This document shows positions 25,801 to 36,060 of a stretch of 64,000 nucleotides of DNA, piece by piece (positions within the stretch are counted from its first letter, which is position 1; every line of letters begins with the position of its first letter). This DNA is from Daphnia pulex. Taxonomy: Eukaryota; Arthropoda; Branchiopoda; Diplostraca; Daphniidae. Made by a program: the position numbers and the translations under genes. Below the pieces are notes generated by a model. It saw nothing but the letters and a program-made list of their open reading frames with translations. It did not search any database and was not told the origin of the DNA. The stretch is from contig NC_060024.1 in the NCBI RefSeq assembly GCF_021134715.1, positions 7,812,001 through 7,876,000 on the forward strand, written 5' to 3'.

Positions 25801-28024
25801 GCTTACACACAAAAAAGGCATCACTTCCGAAAAAGAAAAGAAAAAACGCCAGGATGGTTCCATCTGCCAATTTGCATGTCATGGGGGTAGGTAGTACTAT
25901 GGGCAGCGCTATAAATACCTTGGGTCGTGAGTTGAAAGCGAATGAACTGGGAGCGCCGCTAAAGGTGGCCGAACGCGAACGAACTAGCGGACTATTGGCC
26001 ACCATCTCCAGAGCGGCGGCGGCCAAATCGGCCGCCATTTGATTATCAATCGTCCGTGACGACCTGGTGGTAGGGCACGGTGACGCCGGAGCCAGAGGTG
26101 CTGACGGGGGAGGTGTTGCGGCCGCAAAGGCCTTCAGCTGTTCATAAAGCGAGTCCAAACTAGGAATTTTGTTGCCAATTTCCAAGGGTTTCTGAGGCTG
26201 AAACGGATCCGCATCATTACATCCGTCGGCAAAGTCGATCGTTTTGGCTTTCACCAAAGTCGGTCGATTTCGAAGTGGCCGCGGCGGTTTGGAGGCAGCG
26301 CCATTCTTTGGTGGGGGGATAGGCGGGGCGGCGGCCACCCGTCGCTGATTAGGCTGTCCCGGACGGCCCATGGCTGAGCCAGGGGAAGATCCTCTGGCCC
26401 GGCTCAGCACCGGAGAGCTAGACGGAGTGTGAACGGGAGACGGGGCTGGCGATCGGAACGAGTAAACAACGGACGGATGATTGAGCCGCTCCATACTGTA
26501 AGACTTGTACGGTGGCGGAGTAACGGTCGGCGGAAGTGGACGGTAAGTCATCCACGAATCGACGACCGGATGCACGTACGACGCGTATCCTGGGTAATAT
26601 TGCAGCGAGCCATTGGCACCGTAAATGGGACTGTTTTGCCATTGCCACGGTTTGTCAGTCGGTGGTGGCGGCGGCGGCGGCGGTGGGGGAGGTAGGCCGG
26701 CCAAGTAAACTGCTTCATACTCGGGATGGCTGTTGAGCGAGCGATCAAACTGGTGATCTTTATTCATCTGAAAATCCGATTGCATGTTGATGGCTTCCAG
26801 CGGATACGGGCAGTCGTAGATGTGCTGACTGGACGGAAACGGAGATGGAAGTCGTTTTGATTGAGGCGGGTGAGACAGCAAGGCCGTGAGGTGATGAGAG
26901 GGAAGCGAGTTTCGATTGAATGACCACATCAACAACGAAGGGAAAAATGTCACATTTCCAAGTGCCACAGTAAAAAAAAAGGGGGAAAAGCGGAGCAACT
27001 GAGACCCTACACCACCGGGCCGGCTGATCGGCAGCGAGCGACTGTTGTGGAAAGCCAGTCAGCTGGGTGGCTCCTAAATGGGGGAGAGAGAGAGTAGGAG
27101 ACGCACGCCCGCGCGCGCCTTCGACCGACACAAAACGCACACACACACAGCGAGGAGGACCGAAGCTCTCGCACATATTCATTAGGTCCCCAGACGGCAA
27201 CCTACCGTTGTAAGACATGAGAAGGAAGGGTAGAGAGCGAGACCCGACCGTCTCATAAATATGCGTTGCTTCTTTACCCCAGAACACTCTTCTCTCGTCG
27301 AGCCCTAAAACTCTTGGACTAATTGTACTTTCCCCCCACGACGTACTACTACGGATCATTAATCAACGGCAATGTGAGGGTTCCGCATTTTTCAAAATCA
27401 CCGGTGCCCATTGTCTAATGAATTCCAACACTCAATCCGTTTCCCTGACGCCTTTCGAAAGAGTGGTGGGTATCAGATCAGTCTAAGCAGATCTATCTCT
27501 GGGCTGGGCATATACTCAAGATTCTAAATTTGAAACTCCCTGGAGTTCTATGATTGGGAGACTGATGAACATCAACAAGGCTGAATGTTTCAACAACACG
27601 ACTATTATTCTTTCATCTAGAAGCTGTTTGGGGGATGTTGTGAGATTACTAGTGGGGAAAAAAAAAACTCACCAGTCCAAAAACATTCATGACCCATTTG
27701 AAGACTTGCTTCTTGTCAGCTCCCACCATTTCGACTACATCCTGTAGTTGATCCAGGGCTTCTTGGATTGATTTAGGGGCTGTGTGTGAATCTTGTGATC
27801 CAGAGAGCTTCCTAAGCTCTTGTTGAGTGCCTATAGTTTCAAAAAGATTTATTTTATTGATTTGTTGATGTATTTAATGGCTAACGACCTGCAATGATTC
27901 CATCCATTTGTTGAAGAGCAGCTTCCAGCATTTTGCTCGCTTCAGCGTGAGTGCTTAATGCATTTTCAGCATGTGTGGGTTCTAGCACCTGATCATCATC
28001 ATCCATGAGTGCTGGTGGTTTCAT
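19894..28024 (-). CDS. PPFIBP1: Liprin-beta (synaptic/adhesion scaffold)
   Basis: Liprin-beta is a scaffold partner of liprin-alpha/LAR phosphatase. Exons, minus strand: 27889-28024 (start ATG at 28024, ending SKMLEAALQQMDGIIAG, the family N-terminus), 27673-27830, 25919-26767 (twelve-proline run, SH3-type PPIPPP), about 23513-24012 (Ser/His/Cys-rich), 23038-23211 and 22808-22966 (coiled coil DSLQMQVSILMDQIEAQ and ETRQLELLSDISGLKLR), 22517-22633, 22340-22435, 22032-22257, about 21494-21654, then FRRGGTLRATAGPR, and three SAM domains (about 21160-20900, 20838-20530, 20550-20160; RWLDDIGLPQYKDAF, WTNHRVMEWLRAVDLSEYAP, LLRRHLATHFN). The last exon ends near 19975 or, if a further GT..AG pair is used, at 19894. 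The phase between the 25.9 kb and 24.0 kb exons does not fit directly, so an exon there is missing or mis-drawn. Confidence 0.9.
26620..26767 (-). other. Polyproline segment in liprin-beta exon
   Basis: The start of the 849-nt exon encodes a run of about twelve prolines (near 26657-26692) after EYEAVYLAGL. The exon is in phase 0 at both ends, so it could be skipped without a frame change. Such low-complexity exons are unusual for vertebrate liprin-beta. Confidence 0.6.
27000..27672 (-). other. Liprin-beta intron with possible internal promoter
   Basis: The intron holds GA-rich and GT/CA microsatellites (27081-27095, 27140-27150). The exon downstream of it begins with an in-frame ATG, so an alternative first exon here is possible. 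No TATA box is evident. Confidence 0.2.
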
Positions 28025-28462
28025 ATCACAATCGCCGGAAACTTGTATACATATGGTTGGTTTTACAGGAACAATGAGGAGGGTACTTGTTGATTCGAGC
28101 AGCAATGATTCATTAACACGATTCGGTGTTGCACCAAGGTCTTTCCTGGAAACTAATTTTCGGTCGCTTTGAAGACGTTTTGGATGCGACAAGGTTCAAT
28201 TGCTAGGAGAATGGAATGAAAACAAGGAAACCTTTAAGGAAAACACTACGAAAATAGGAACAAATTCCTGGCTGGGTGTGACGGGAGCCAAGAAAAACAG
28301 AATATTTTTCACATAATTTTTTGACATCTATTCCGACATTGCCAGATCGTTGGGAAAATATAATTATCTTCTTTCTTCTCTTCTATCTTGTTTATTTTTA
28401 TTTTTAAAATCATATTAACGTTAACGGTGACATTTTAACAAAAAGTTGAAAAAAAAACTGAC

Positions 28463-29312
28463 TTATTTGATGTATTCTTTTTTGGGAACTTCGCAACGGT
28501 CGATCGGAATTTCCTTCGGTTTTTCCGCTTCTGGTTGCGGCGCTTCGATACACAATACCTTTTTTAGGAAAAACAAAAATATTATTAGAACGTGACGAAT
28601 TTAAGAAATATGTGGTATCCATTATTACTCCATCATCGGTGAAAATTGATTTGAGTTCTTCGATCTTCAACGTTTCAGGAAGTAGATATTCGCGACTGAT
28701 TTCCTGGTAAAAACGACTGCCGTCGTCGGATTTCCGGTCCATTTTGGCATGGATATTTAACATTCTCTCCTTTAGCGAAACTGAAATACATTCATCAATT
28801 AATGATAAAATTTTCTAAAACACTTTATGGAAAAAAACCGTTTTAGAGCAAAACTTTGAACGAGAATTTAAGAAAAAAAATCAAATATTCCAACAACGAG
28901 AATTTAAAAGAAAAAAAAATCAAATGTTCCACCTTTAATTTCTTCCGGTCTGAATCCTGCCATGTCGACATTCAGGCGATACACCGGCTTCTGATCGTCG
29001 GCGAGGGACGCATGTGGAATGGCTCTTGGTAGCATAGTCTGATTGAAATTACGCCCGATGTCCTGGTAGAGATGGTTCATGGTGCGTTCCATGTCGCGAA
29101 TGATTGAACGGAAAGACGGATCAAAGAAGCCTCGGCCAAACATGTTTCTTGCCTAATTAAATCAATAATAACAATTATCACGCATTTAATAGGCAATTAT
29201 CTCAAATTAATTAATGGTTTGAAAATTCAGAATTTACCTGCGACTGATTCAACCGGACGGCGGCGGTGCGGGGCAATCTCGCCAAAACGTTGCGGGCGAC
29301 AATTGAAGACAT
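28463..29312 (-). CDS. Small heat-shock protein (Hsp20/alpha-crystallin)
   Basis: ATP-independent holdase chaperone. Four exons (29238-29312, 28933-29152, 28629-28780, 28463-28558) give 543 nt and a 180-residue protein with consistent phases. Exon 1 encodes MSSIVARNVLARLPRTAAVR, basic and free of acidic residues, like a mitochondrial targeting peptide. Exon 2 has an FGRGFFDPSFRSIIRDMER region and the first alpha-crystallin strand (VYRLNVDMAGFRPEEIK). Exon 3 carries LNIHAKMDRKSDDGSRFYQE, EYLLPETLKIEELKSIFTDDG. Exon 4 carries VLCIEAPQPE and ends EYIK. The classic C-terminal I-x-I is not evident. It sits about 440 bp upstream of the first liprin-beta coding exon on the same strand. Confidence 0.9.
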
Positions 29313-30181
29313 TTTCGGAGCATCAATCGAGACTGAATGGAGTCGAGAAGCGGATCAACCGAGTATTTATGAACCCTACGACGTTGATCTGATGAAAATA
29401 AGTCGAAAGCCGATGATTTTTTTCTAGGAAGCAGAGAAAGTGGAAGACAAGTCCCGGCAGATGGACTCGAATTTCTTAATGACGATTTCGAAATAAAACA
29501 ATTAAGTAGACTAATGAAAAATCTACACATTTTTACCAATGAAGAAAAATAGTCAAGATGAAAACATAAGTGTTATAATAGAGTGTAAACCGTAATCATT
29601 AGAGATTGATGGCTGTTGTCTAACACAAAGCAGGAAGTTCGAGTTAAAATGAAAACTGCAAACGTTTATGTGGCTTTGGCATTTAAATGAATAAAACGTA
29701 GCTATAACGAATTCAGGAACTATCGCGGTAATAAAGATTAAACAGTTTCATTTTGAAAAAATGTAAATCAAATAAATAAATTAAACTTTATGACGTCAAA
29801 CTTTTAAATTAATGTTACCAACCAACATCATTTAACTTCTTTGCCTTCTGGGAAAGTACTCCATCCTTCGATCAAGCCAGACACAGGGAAATGTAATTGC
29901 AATGTTGTCCATTGTGAAGCTGTTGGACTATTTCTTTTACAAGGTTGACATCGGACATGTCTTCATTTTAAATCTCCATGAAACCGGGGACCACACCCAT
30001 CAGCAAGACGAGCGCTTCGAATCGACTATATGTATATAGTTGGCTTTGCGGCTGTAGCGCAAAATAACCTTGGCGATGAATCAAGGTGAGTATTTGAAAT
30101 ATGTACTAACCAGGGGCAAGAAGAACAAGCTTTCGTTTCGAATGGCGGAAACTCCTAGTTTGAATGTTAGCAACGGAGTCA
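29313..30181. other. Intergenic between Hsp20 and cuticle-type gene
   Basis: Probably contains the heat-shock gene promoter near 29320-29450. A minus-strand open piece around 29830-29970 (ending SGLIEGWSTFPEGKEVK then stop) looks exon-like but has no partner exon that I can support. Confidence 0.3.
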
Positions 30182-30201
30182 TACTCCCGCCCCTTTGGAA
30201 G

Positions 30202-30208
30202 TATAAAA
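30202..30208 (+). promoter_or_regulatory. TATA box of cuticle-type gene A
   Basis: TATAAAA, about 88 bp before the ATG. It is followed by an initiator-like TCAGT near 30246 (tctctcagtttgag). The same elements occur mirrored before gene B. Confidence 0.75.
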
Positions 30209-30289
30209 GAGCTGTTGCGTCGGTTAATCAAGTCACCAGTTCTCTCAGTTTGAGATAGCAGCTCCTCTCTACCCTACACACAAATCAAC

Positions 30290-30671
30290 ATGAAGTGCTT
30301 GGTACGTAGCCCAAACAATTTCGCCTCTGCATCGTATATCATTTAACCAATGTGAAATTGAAATCATTTGTCTGTTGTTTGTTTCCTTGTAGATGGTTTT
30401 GGCTGTTTTGGTGGCTGCTGTCGCCGCTGCTCCCCAGTACTTGCCTTATGCCGGCTTCAATGGACTCCCCTACGCCGCTGCTCCCGGTTTCGCATATGGT
30501 TATGGCGCTTATGGTGCCTCTCCCCTCGCCTACACCGCTGCCGCTGCTCCAGTTGCTGCTCCAGTTGCTTACCCCTACGTTGCTCCTGGCCCCATCTCCT
30601 ACCAGACCGGTGCTAAAGTCGTGGCCAAGTACGAGCCCGTCGAACAACACGGATACCAAATCGCCTATTAA
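30290..30671 (+). CDS. Small secreted cuticle-type Ala/Tyr/Pro-rich protein A
   Basis: Exon 1 (30290-30301) encodes only MKCL. After a 91-bp intron, exon 2 (30393-30671) gives a 96-residue protein. The signal peptide MKCLMVLAVLVAAVAAA is followed by low-complexity Tyr/Ala/Pro/Gly repeats (AAAAPVAAPVAYPYVAPG) and a conserved tail GAKVVAKYEPVEQHGYQIAY. The split of the signal peptide after four residues is typical of arthropod cuticular genes. Composition suggests a structural extracellular protein of cuticle or lens type, but I cannot place it in a numbered cuticular family. It has a TATA box and an AATAAA signal near 30783. Its protein is identical to that of gene B. Confidence 0.85.
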
Positions 30672-30781
30672 ATCGCACTCGAATTGAGCAACAACATCAA
30701 CAACGAACTGTTCCTTTTTTTTTAACAAACAAAACGCAATTCAGTCACCATAGATATATGGAGTATGAAGGCGTAATTGAG

Positions 30782-31643
30782 TAAATAAAAAGAATTATAA
30801 AACCTTTAAAAACAATTTCTCTTTTTGTAAATTATTCATCATCAATCGTAATCATTTTTTACGTTTAGAAATTATATCGCTCAAATCTTTTTTAAAGTTA
30901 CATAGAGGTGTATAGAGGAAGAAAGAAGTGGCTGAAACAAATTGAATAATGTTATTTAAATGCCAAACTGTCGGTATCGAGTGTCGATGCATAAGGCTAA
31001 TAAAAATGCAAAAGTAAGAGTTGGTGCCTTATAGTGAGACAATTGGTCATTACCTCTTTAAAAAAATTTCACGGATTCCATTAAAGTTCTTATACAGTAT
31101 ATAGACGTCATATAATCATATACTAGCAATGATCTGTTGTCCTTCTGCTGATATTTGATTACGTAATAAAATACGGGAACCCTCGCTACCAATGTTTGTA
31201 TGGAATTACATCTTACAGACGCTTATATAACGCACAGCCATCTCCGTCAAAATGGACGACAAGGCAATAAAGGGTCTAAATGGCAGCTCGGTAACGTGAT
31301 GGTAATTCGGTATTCGACTAATAGTTTATTTTAGATTAGATTCGCTATTATGTTTCTTGTTCTGCTACATGTTAGGATTACGTTTGTAACAGTTAAGCTG
31401 CTATGAATACGTTCAGGTCAGCAACTCGGTTTTACGACCGCTAATCAAAGGCTATTTTGTAGTAGCCTAAGTAGTAAGACCAAGTTGGACCAAGTTAATC
31501 TCGTTCAAAATATCAAAATTTCTTTGTTTCATTGGCCTTGATTTTGTTGCATAATTTAAACTTTTGAAAATTTCTCACAAGCATTAATTTACGAGATAAG
31601 AATTGAAAAATCGTTTTTAAAAATTTGTATTTGTTTTCATTGA
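30782..31643. other. Spacer between convergent twin genes
   Basis: About 860 bp of unique AT-rich sequence holding the gene A polyadenylation signal (AATAAA near 30783). No open frame or repeat of note. Confidence 0.5.
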
Positions 31644-31755
31644 ATCAATTAACGCCTTCATACTCCATATATCTATGGCGACTGAATTGCGTGTTGTTTG
31701 TTTAAAAAAAAAGGAACAGTTCGTTGTTGATGTTGTTGCTCAATTCGAGTGCGAT

Positions 31756-32137
31756 TTAATAGGCGATTTGGTATCCGTGTTGTTCGACGGGCTCGTACTT
31801 GGCCACGACTTTAGCACCGGTCTGGTAGGAGATGGGGCCAGGAGCAACGTAGGGGTAAGCAACTGGAGCAGCAACTGGAGCAGCGGCAGCGGTGTAGGCG
31901 AGGGGAGAGGCACCATAAGCGCCATAGCCATATGCGAAACCAGGAGCAGCGGCGTAGGGGAGTCCATTGAAGCCGGCATAAGGCAAGTACTGGGGAGCAG
32001 CGGCGACGGCAGCCACCAAAACAGCCAAAACCATCTACAAGGAAACAATCAACAGACAAATGATTTCAATTTCACAGTGGTTAAATGATATACGATGCAG
32101 AGGCGAAATTGTTTGGGCTACGTACCAAGCACTTCAT
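31756..32137 (-). CDS. Small secreted cuticle-type protein B (twin of A)
   Basis: Mirror copy of gene A: exon 1 at 32126-32137 (MKCL), exon 2 at 31756-32034, 96 residues, with a translation identical to gene A over its full length. The intron and leader are also nearly identical. The two genes face each other tail to tail. Signal peptide, Ala/Tyr/Pro repeats and the tail KYEPVEQHGYQIAY are as in A. Near-identity including the intron points to recent duplication or ongoing gene conversion rather than selection on the protein alone. Confidence 0.85.
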
Positions 32138-32218
32138 GTTGATTTGTGTGTAGGGGAGAGAGGAGCTGCTATCTCAAACTGAGAGAACTGGTGACTTGAT
32201 TAACCGACGCAACAGCTC

Positions 32219-32225
32219 TTTTATA
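32219..32225 (-). promoter_or_regulatory. TATA box of cuticle-type gene B
   Basis: TATAAAA on the minus strand, 82-88 bp before the ATG at 32137, mirror of the gene A promoter. Confidence 0.75.
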
Positions 32226-32249
32226 CTTCCAAAGGGGCGGGAGTGAGTT

Positions 32250-33510
32250 AAATGCCGTCATACAAGCGAAATAGGGAGTTTCCGTGATCCACCGTCAATG
32301 CTGCTGGTGCTTCTTGCCCTTGGCTGTTTTCGACCAATTTCGATGCATACAAGATTCATCTTTTCAAGGTTATATTTGCGTTCACCAAACTTGGCCGGAT
32401 TTTTTTCCCGAAACGTGCGTTTTGGTGATGGGTGTGGTTTGCCCAGTTTTACAAGAGAATACAGTCACAATAGACACACCCGTCTCAATGTCACGTTTTA
32501 TAACTACGTACGTGCCCCTGGTGCGCAAATATACAACAAAATTTCTAGATTCAAATCAATCGTGGTGTACAGTATATTAAAGGACATTTTCGTCAAAAAA
32601 TATTCTGCCTTATGTCACAAAAATTTGAATAATTTCGTAAGAAACACATAGCCTAAGCCTGATGTATTTATTCCTGCGGCGAAGTCGAATCGAGTGGTAC
32701 TGGTTATCATCTCCTTACTACTTGTTTCCTCCACTTGCAAATAAAAGGAGTCGATGAAACGAAGGCGTTGGACGTCAAATCGCGAGAGACCTTCATCTAT
32801 GGTAATTACGAATGGCTATAAGAAAAACGCGGCTACATCCACCAAGAATTAAAACAAAAAAGGGCGGAATGGATAGCACCATGGCTTGAGGCGTTCTACC
32901 GCATATTGCCTTGTCTTCCGTTGGTATATGATTGAAACTTGTTCACTTTTTTTTTTAAACGAATGAATGTTACTTGTTTATTATGTAATTCTGCTAGTCT
33001 GCGATTGCTGAGAACTATAATTATCCAAGTTAGATCAATGATTTATTGTGGAAACAAGTTACCGATTTTTTCAATCTAAGGATGCAACCAAGACCAGATG
33101 ATTTCTTTTCACATATTTTGATAGAAATTGTAAATATTTATTATTTCATTGATGTTAAGCGCATTATGTTGAAATTATAGTGTTAATCGCTCACGTACGA
33201 AGACAAAAACGTGTGCCCACTGCATTCGATGCATACAATGAGAATGAATCAACAACAAATTTAAAGCATATGTCAGAACAGTGCACTCCAGAAACCTGTT
33301 GAATGTTGTGAAACCTGCTGATGGTCGCATGGCCCTCAGAACTCCAGGCTCTGCTACCTCATCGAAAAGAACTCCACGAAATTTCAAGGTATTTCCTGGT
33401 GGCCGCTGGTGGATGCGGTACGGATGGGTGTGGCTCTTTTAACGATTGGGAACAACACGTGAAACTGGTTGGCCATCATCGACTGCACGTACTGCTACGA
33501 ACAAAAAAAA
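32250..33510. other. Intergenic, nothing recognised
   Basis: Open frames at 32284-32651 and 33175-33521 overlap on both strands but show no family motif or consistent splicing. The right end forms the promoter region of gene C. Confidence 0.35.
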
Positions 33511-33516
33511 TTTGGA

Positions 33517-33523
33517 TATAAAA
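33517..33523 (+). promoter_or_regulatory. TATA box of cuticle-type gene C
   Basis: TATAAAA (in ggatataaaaccgg), 88 bp upstream of the ATG at 33605, the same spacing as in genes A and B. Confidence 0.65.
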
Positions 33524-33604
33524 CCGGATGGCAAAATCAAAATGGAGTCAGACATCCAGCACTTTTCTCGATAGCACTGCTTCACTCACAAAACAAGCCT
33601 TAAA

Positions 33605-34008
33605 ATGAAATTTTTGGTAAAGATGCTACCTTAGAAAATTTAAATACATTTCGCTAATCAATGTCTTTGAATCATTTGTATTTTTTATCAAAGGTTATCC
33701 TGGTTGCTCTGATCGCTGTTGCTGCTGGTCAGATGGCTCTGCCATTTGGTTCCTACGCTGCTGGTGTTTCTCCAATGAATTACGCTTACTCTGCGCCATT
33801 CACTTTCACCAACCCCCCGGCATATGGAGCTGCTCCAACTGCTTACGCCGCTGCTCCAGTTGCTTACTCCGCCGCCGCTGCCCCAGTTGCTTACGCCGCT
33901 GCCCCCTTCCCTTATGTTGCCCCTGGCCCCATCTCCTACCAGACCGGCGCCAAAGTCGTGGCCAAGTACGAACCCGTCGAACAACACGGATACCAAATCG
34001 CTTACTAG
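33605..34008 (+). CDS. Small secreted cuticle-type protein C (diverged paralog)
   Basis: Exon 1 (33605-33616) encodes MKFL. Exon 2 (33694-34008) completes a 108-residue protein with signal peptide MKFLVILVALIAVAAG. The middle part differs from genes A and B (MNYAYSAPFTFTNPPAYG, then AAPVAYSAAAAPVAYAAAP). The last 30 residues, from VAPGPISYQTGAK to the end, are identical to theirs. The coding sequence of that tail is also very similar, so it is either strongly conserved or shared by conversion. AATAAA lies near 34064. It is probably part of the same extracellular structural family and expressed together with A and B. Confidence 0.85.
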
Positions 34009-34069
34009 AATCACTGGATACTCATTTTTGTAAAGAATCGCGAATGTGATTGAAAGCTGTGTGAATAAA

Positions 34070-36060
34070 ATCGAAATTACGAAACGTCATTTTGCGTCAG
34101 TAGTTATTTGGTCACGAAATATTTGTAGACTGTTAGACTACTGAATGTTATTCACGGAAATTTTATCGCTTGTGTGGCGAGTTGGGCGTTACTACAAATA
34201 TATTTCCAGTATTTTTCACTGGCCTCTAGTTGAAAACTCCAATCGAAGTTTTTGAGACAGAATATTAGCTCGAATTTTATGAGTTAGTTTTTATTTTAAA
34301 ATGCCTAAATAACTAAGTATGCAGGGCATTCACTAGCATTACATTAAATACAGTCCTTAATCAAGGGAATCAGTTAATATCCCATAGAAAGGTATGTACA
34401 TGAATCTGAAGATCCCCTTGGCATAGTTTTCCCCCCTTGGCACTTGTTTAATACTAACACCTTGACAAACACGTACAGACAAGGATTTAAAATGCTCATA
34501 GCACCAGTTCCAGGGTCCCGAAAAAACATCTAATTTGGACGATAAAACGAACGAATGGTCACCCAACATTCTCCAGAGATTTAAAAAGAAAAAAATCCGC
34601 TGAGTGTGGTTTTTTTTTTTTTTTTGAATATGTAACATTGTAACCTAGATGTGTGTATTTGCAGTCCGTTCTCTTTTAAAAAATGTATAACTATATAGGC
34701 GATATCAACGAAATGTGATCCCCAACTAGGATTCATCCTCTAGATATATTTCATGAGAACTTCAGATGGAAGTGGATCCTGACTCATCAATCAGTCTAAC
34801 ATCTTGCAAAAAGGAAGTACTAATAAAGCTAAGAGCTTTCGCGTGTTTGCAGCGTATTTTACTCTCTCGCATTAGTGACTAACGCTCTAATCAGTGAATT
34901 CCAATCGGTACCACCGTACGAAGTTCGTAAAAATTCTACTTTATAAGAGAGTGGATTCCTCTATTTTTTTTAAAGAGTTGGTGCATAAAATCTCTCCCAA
35001 CTCAAACAGAAAGTGCGCAGAAATGTCTTTTACAATGACCAAGAATTTCCCATAATCTCGATTCAAACAAGACCCGCCTTCAGATGAGAGCTAGCTGCTG
35101 ATGTCTTTTGTTTGGTAACGTCCATTCTATATGCGTCAGCAATGTAGCATCGATTTTCTTTCACGTTCTTCCACCATCATAGCCTGGACGTTTTTTGATT
35201 AAATGCAATTATGGTAATTTTTAAAGAATTTCATTCGACCCAATGCACTCCATTTGATCTATAGATTCCAGCCTTGTTGTTCAAAGTCGACCATTCCGTG
35301 CTGCTGTGGCTGGAAGACGATTCCGTCTCATTTTAGGCGACCAAAATATCTGCTGACGCAGAACAGTAGAGTGGAAATGCGATTCAACTAGAGCCCTTTT
35401 GTGATCAAATCAATAGATTACGACACACCGGCAGGTGCGATGAAAGTACATGGCTGTCAAAGTCTTATCTAAAAGCAGTACGATCAAACGTCAAGATAAT
35501 AAAGGTATTTCGTCAATAAATCAAGCGCGGTACGTGACAATTACCTATTTTTGTTTTAAAAATAAAGAATAAGTAAGATACACAATACACATATTGCCGG
35601 AAGAAACGGCACACTGGGAAAAACAAGGCAGTGACAACTTTGTCAAGCACTCTCACACACACACATATACATTCGCAATATATTTCAATTAAGAATTAAT
35701 CAAAAAGAATTTAATATTTTGGACCACACTGGGATATGATGTCAGCATCTTATATCAATTTCCATCAATTGCAATATTTTTTTTCTAACATGGATGACAC
35801 GATAAATGAGGAAGGGATATGCACTGCATGGATGCAAGTATCAACACAAATTGAACTGAAGTTATCGAAAGATGACGTACCCTGGGAGGAATTATTGTGG
35901 ATTGAAATATTTTTTTTCTCTCTCTCTCTCGTTTCCATTTGTTAATCATTTGCATCTTTCTAGCAGACGTCTGTGGCAAATTCCAATGGAAGTTCTTGAT
36001 AATCAATTTCAGCCTCTTACGAAGAGGCCTCTTACGTTGTATTTTCCGATGCCTATAACT
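34070..36060. other. Intergenic between gene C and transporter
   Basis: About 2 kb of AT-rich DNA with a T run near 34611-34626 and a CT run near 35919-35930. No exon I can support. The segment just below 36061 is probably the transporter's 3' UTR. Confidence 0.4.

Larger units (their letters stand above)
30182..30780 (+). repeat. Inverted duplication, left arm (whole gene)
   Basis: About 600 bp from just upstream of the TATA box to just before the polyadenylation signal is repeated in inverse at 31644-32245. Promoter, intron, coding exon and 3' UTR are all included, with only scattered base differences and an identical protein. Confidence 0.9.
31644..32245 (-). repeat. Inverted duplication, right arm (whole gene)
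   Basis: Reverse complement of 30182-30780. The arms stop at the same points: a little upstream of the TATA box and at the aggcgtaattga/tcaattaacgcc phrase in the 3' flank. Confidence 0.9.

Noticed and set aside
25740-26042. Plus-strand open frame opposite the liprin-beta Pro-rich exon
   Set aside because: Shadow of the GC-rich coding exon on the other strand; no motif and no acceptable splice context.
27881-28192. Longer liprin-beta N-terminus beginning at 28192
   Set aside because: The first codon there is TTG and a stop lies just upstream in frame; the first true ATG is at 28024.
30339-30728. Long open frames antisense and frame-shifted to the cuticle-type genes (also 31675-32088, 31740-32048, 33688-34014)
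   Set aside because: They are reflections of Ala/Pro codon repeats in the real genes; they lack signal peptides or splice logic and repeat in mirror image in the twin gene.
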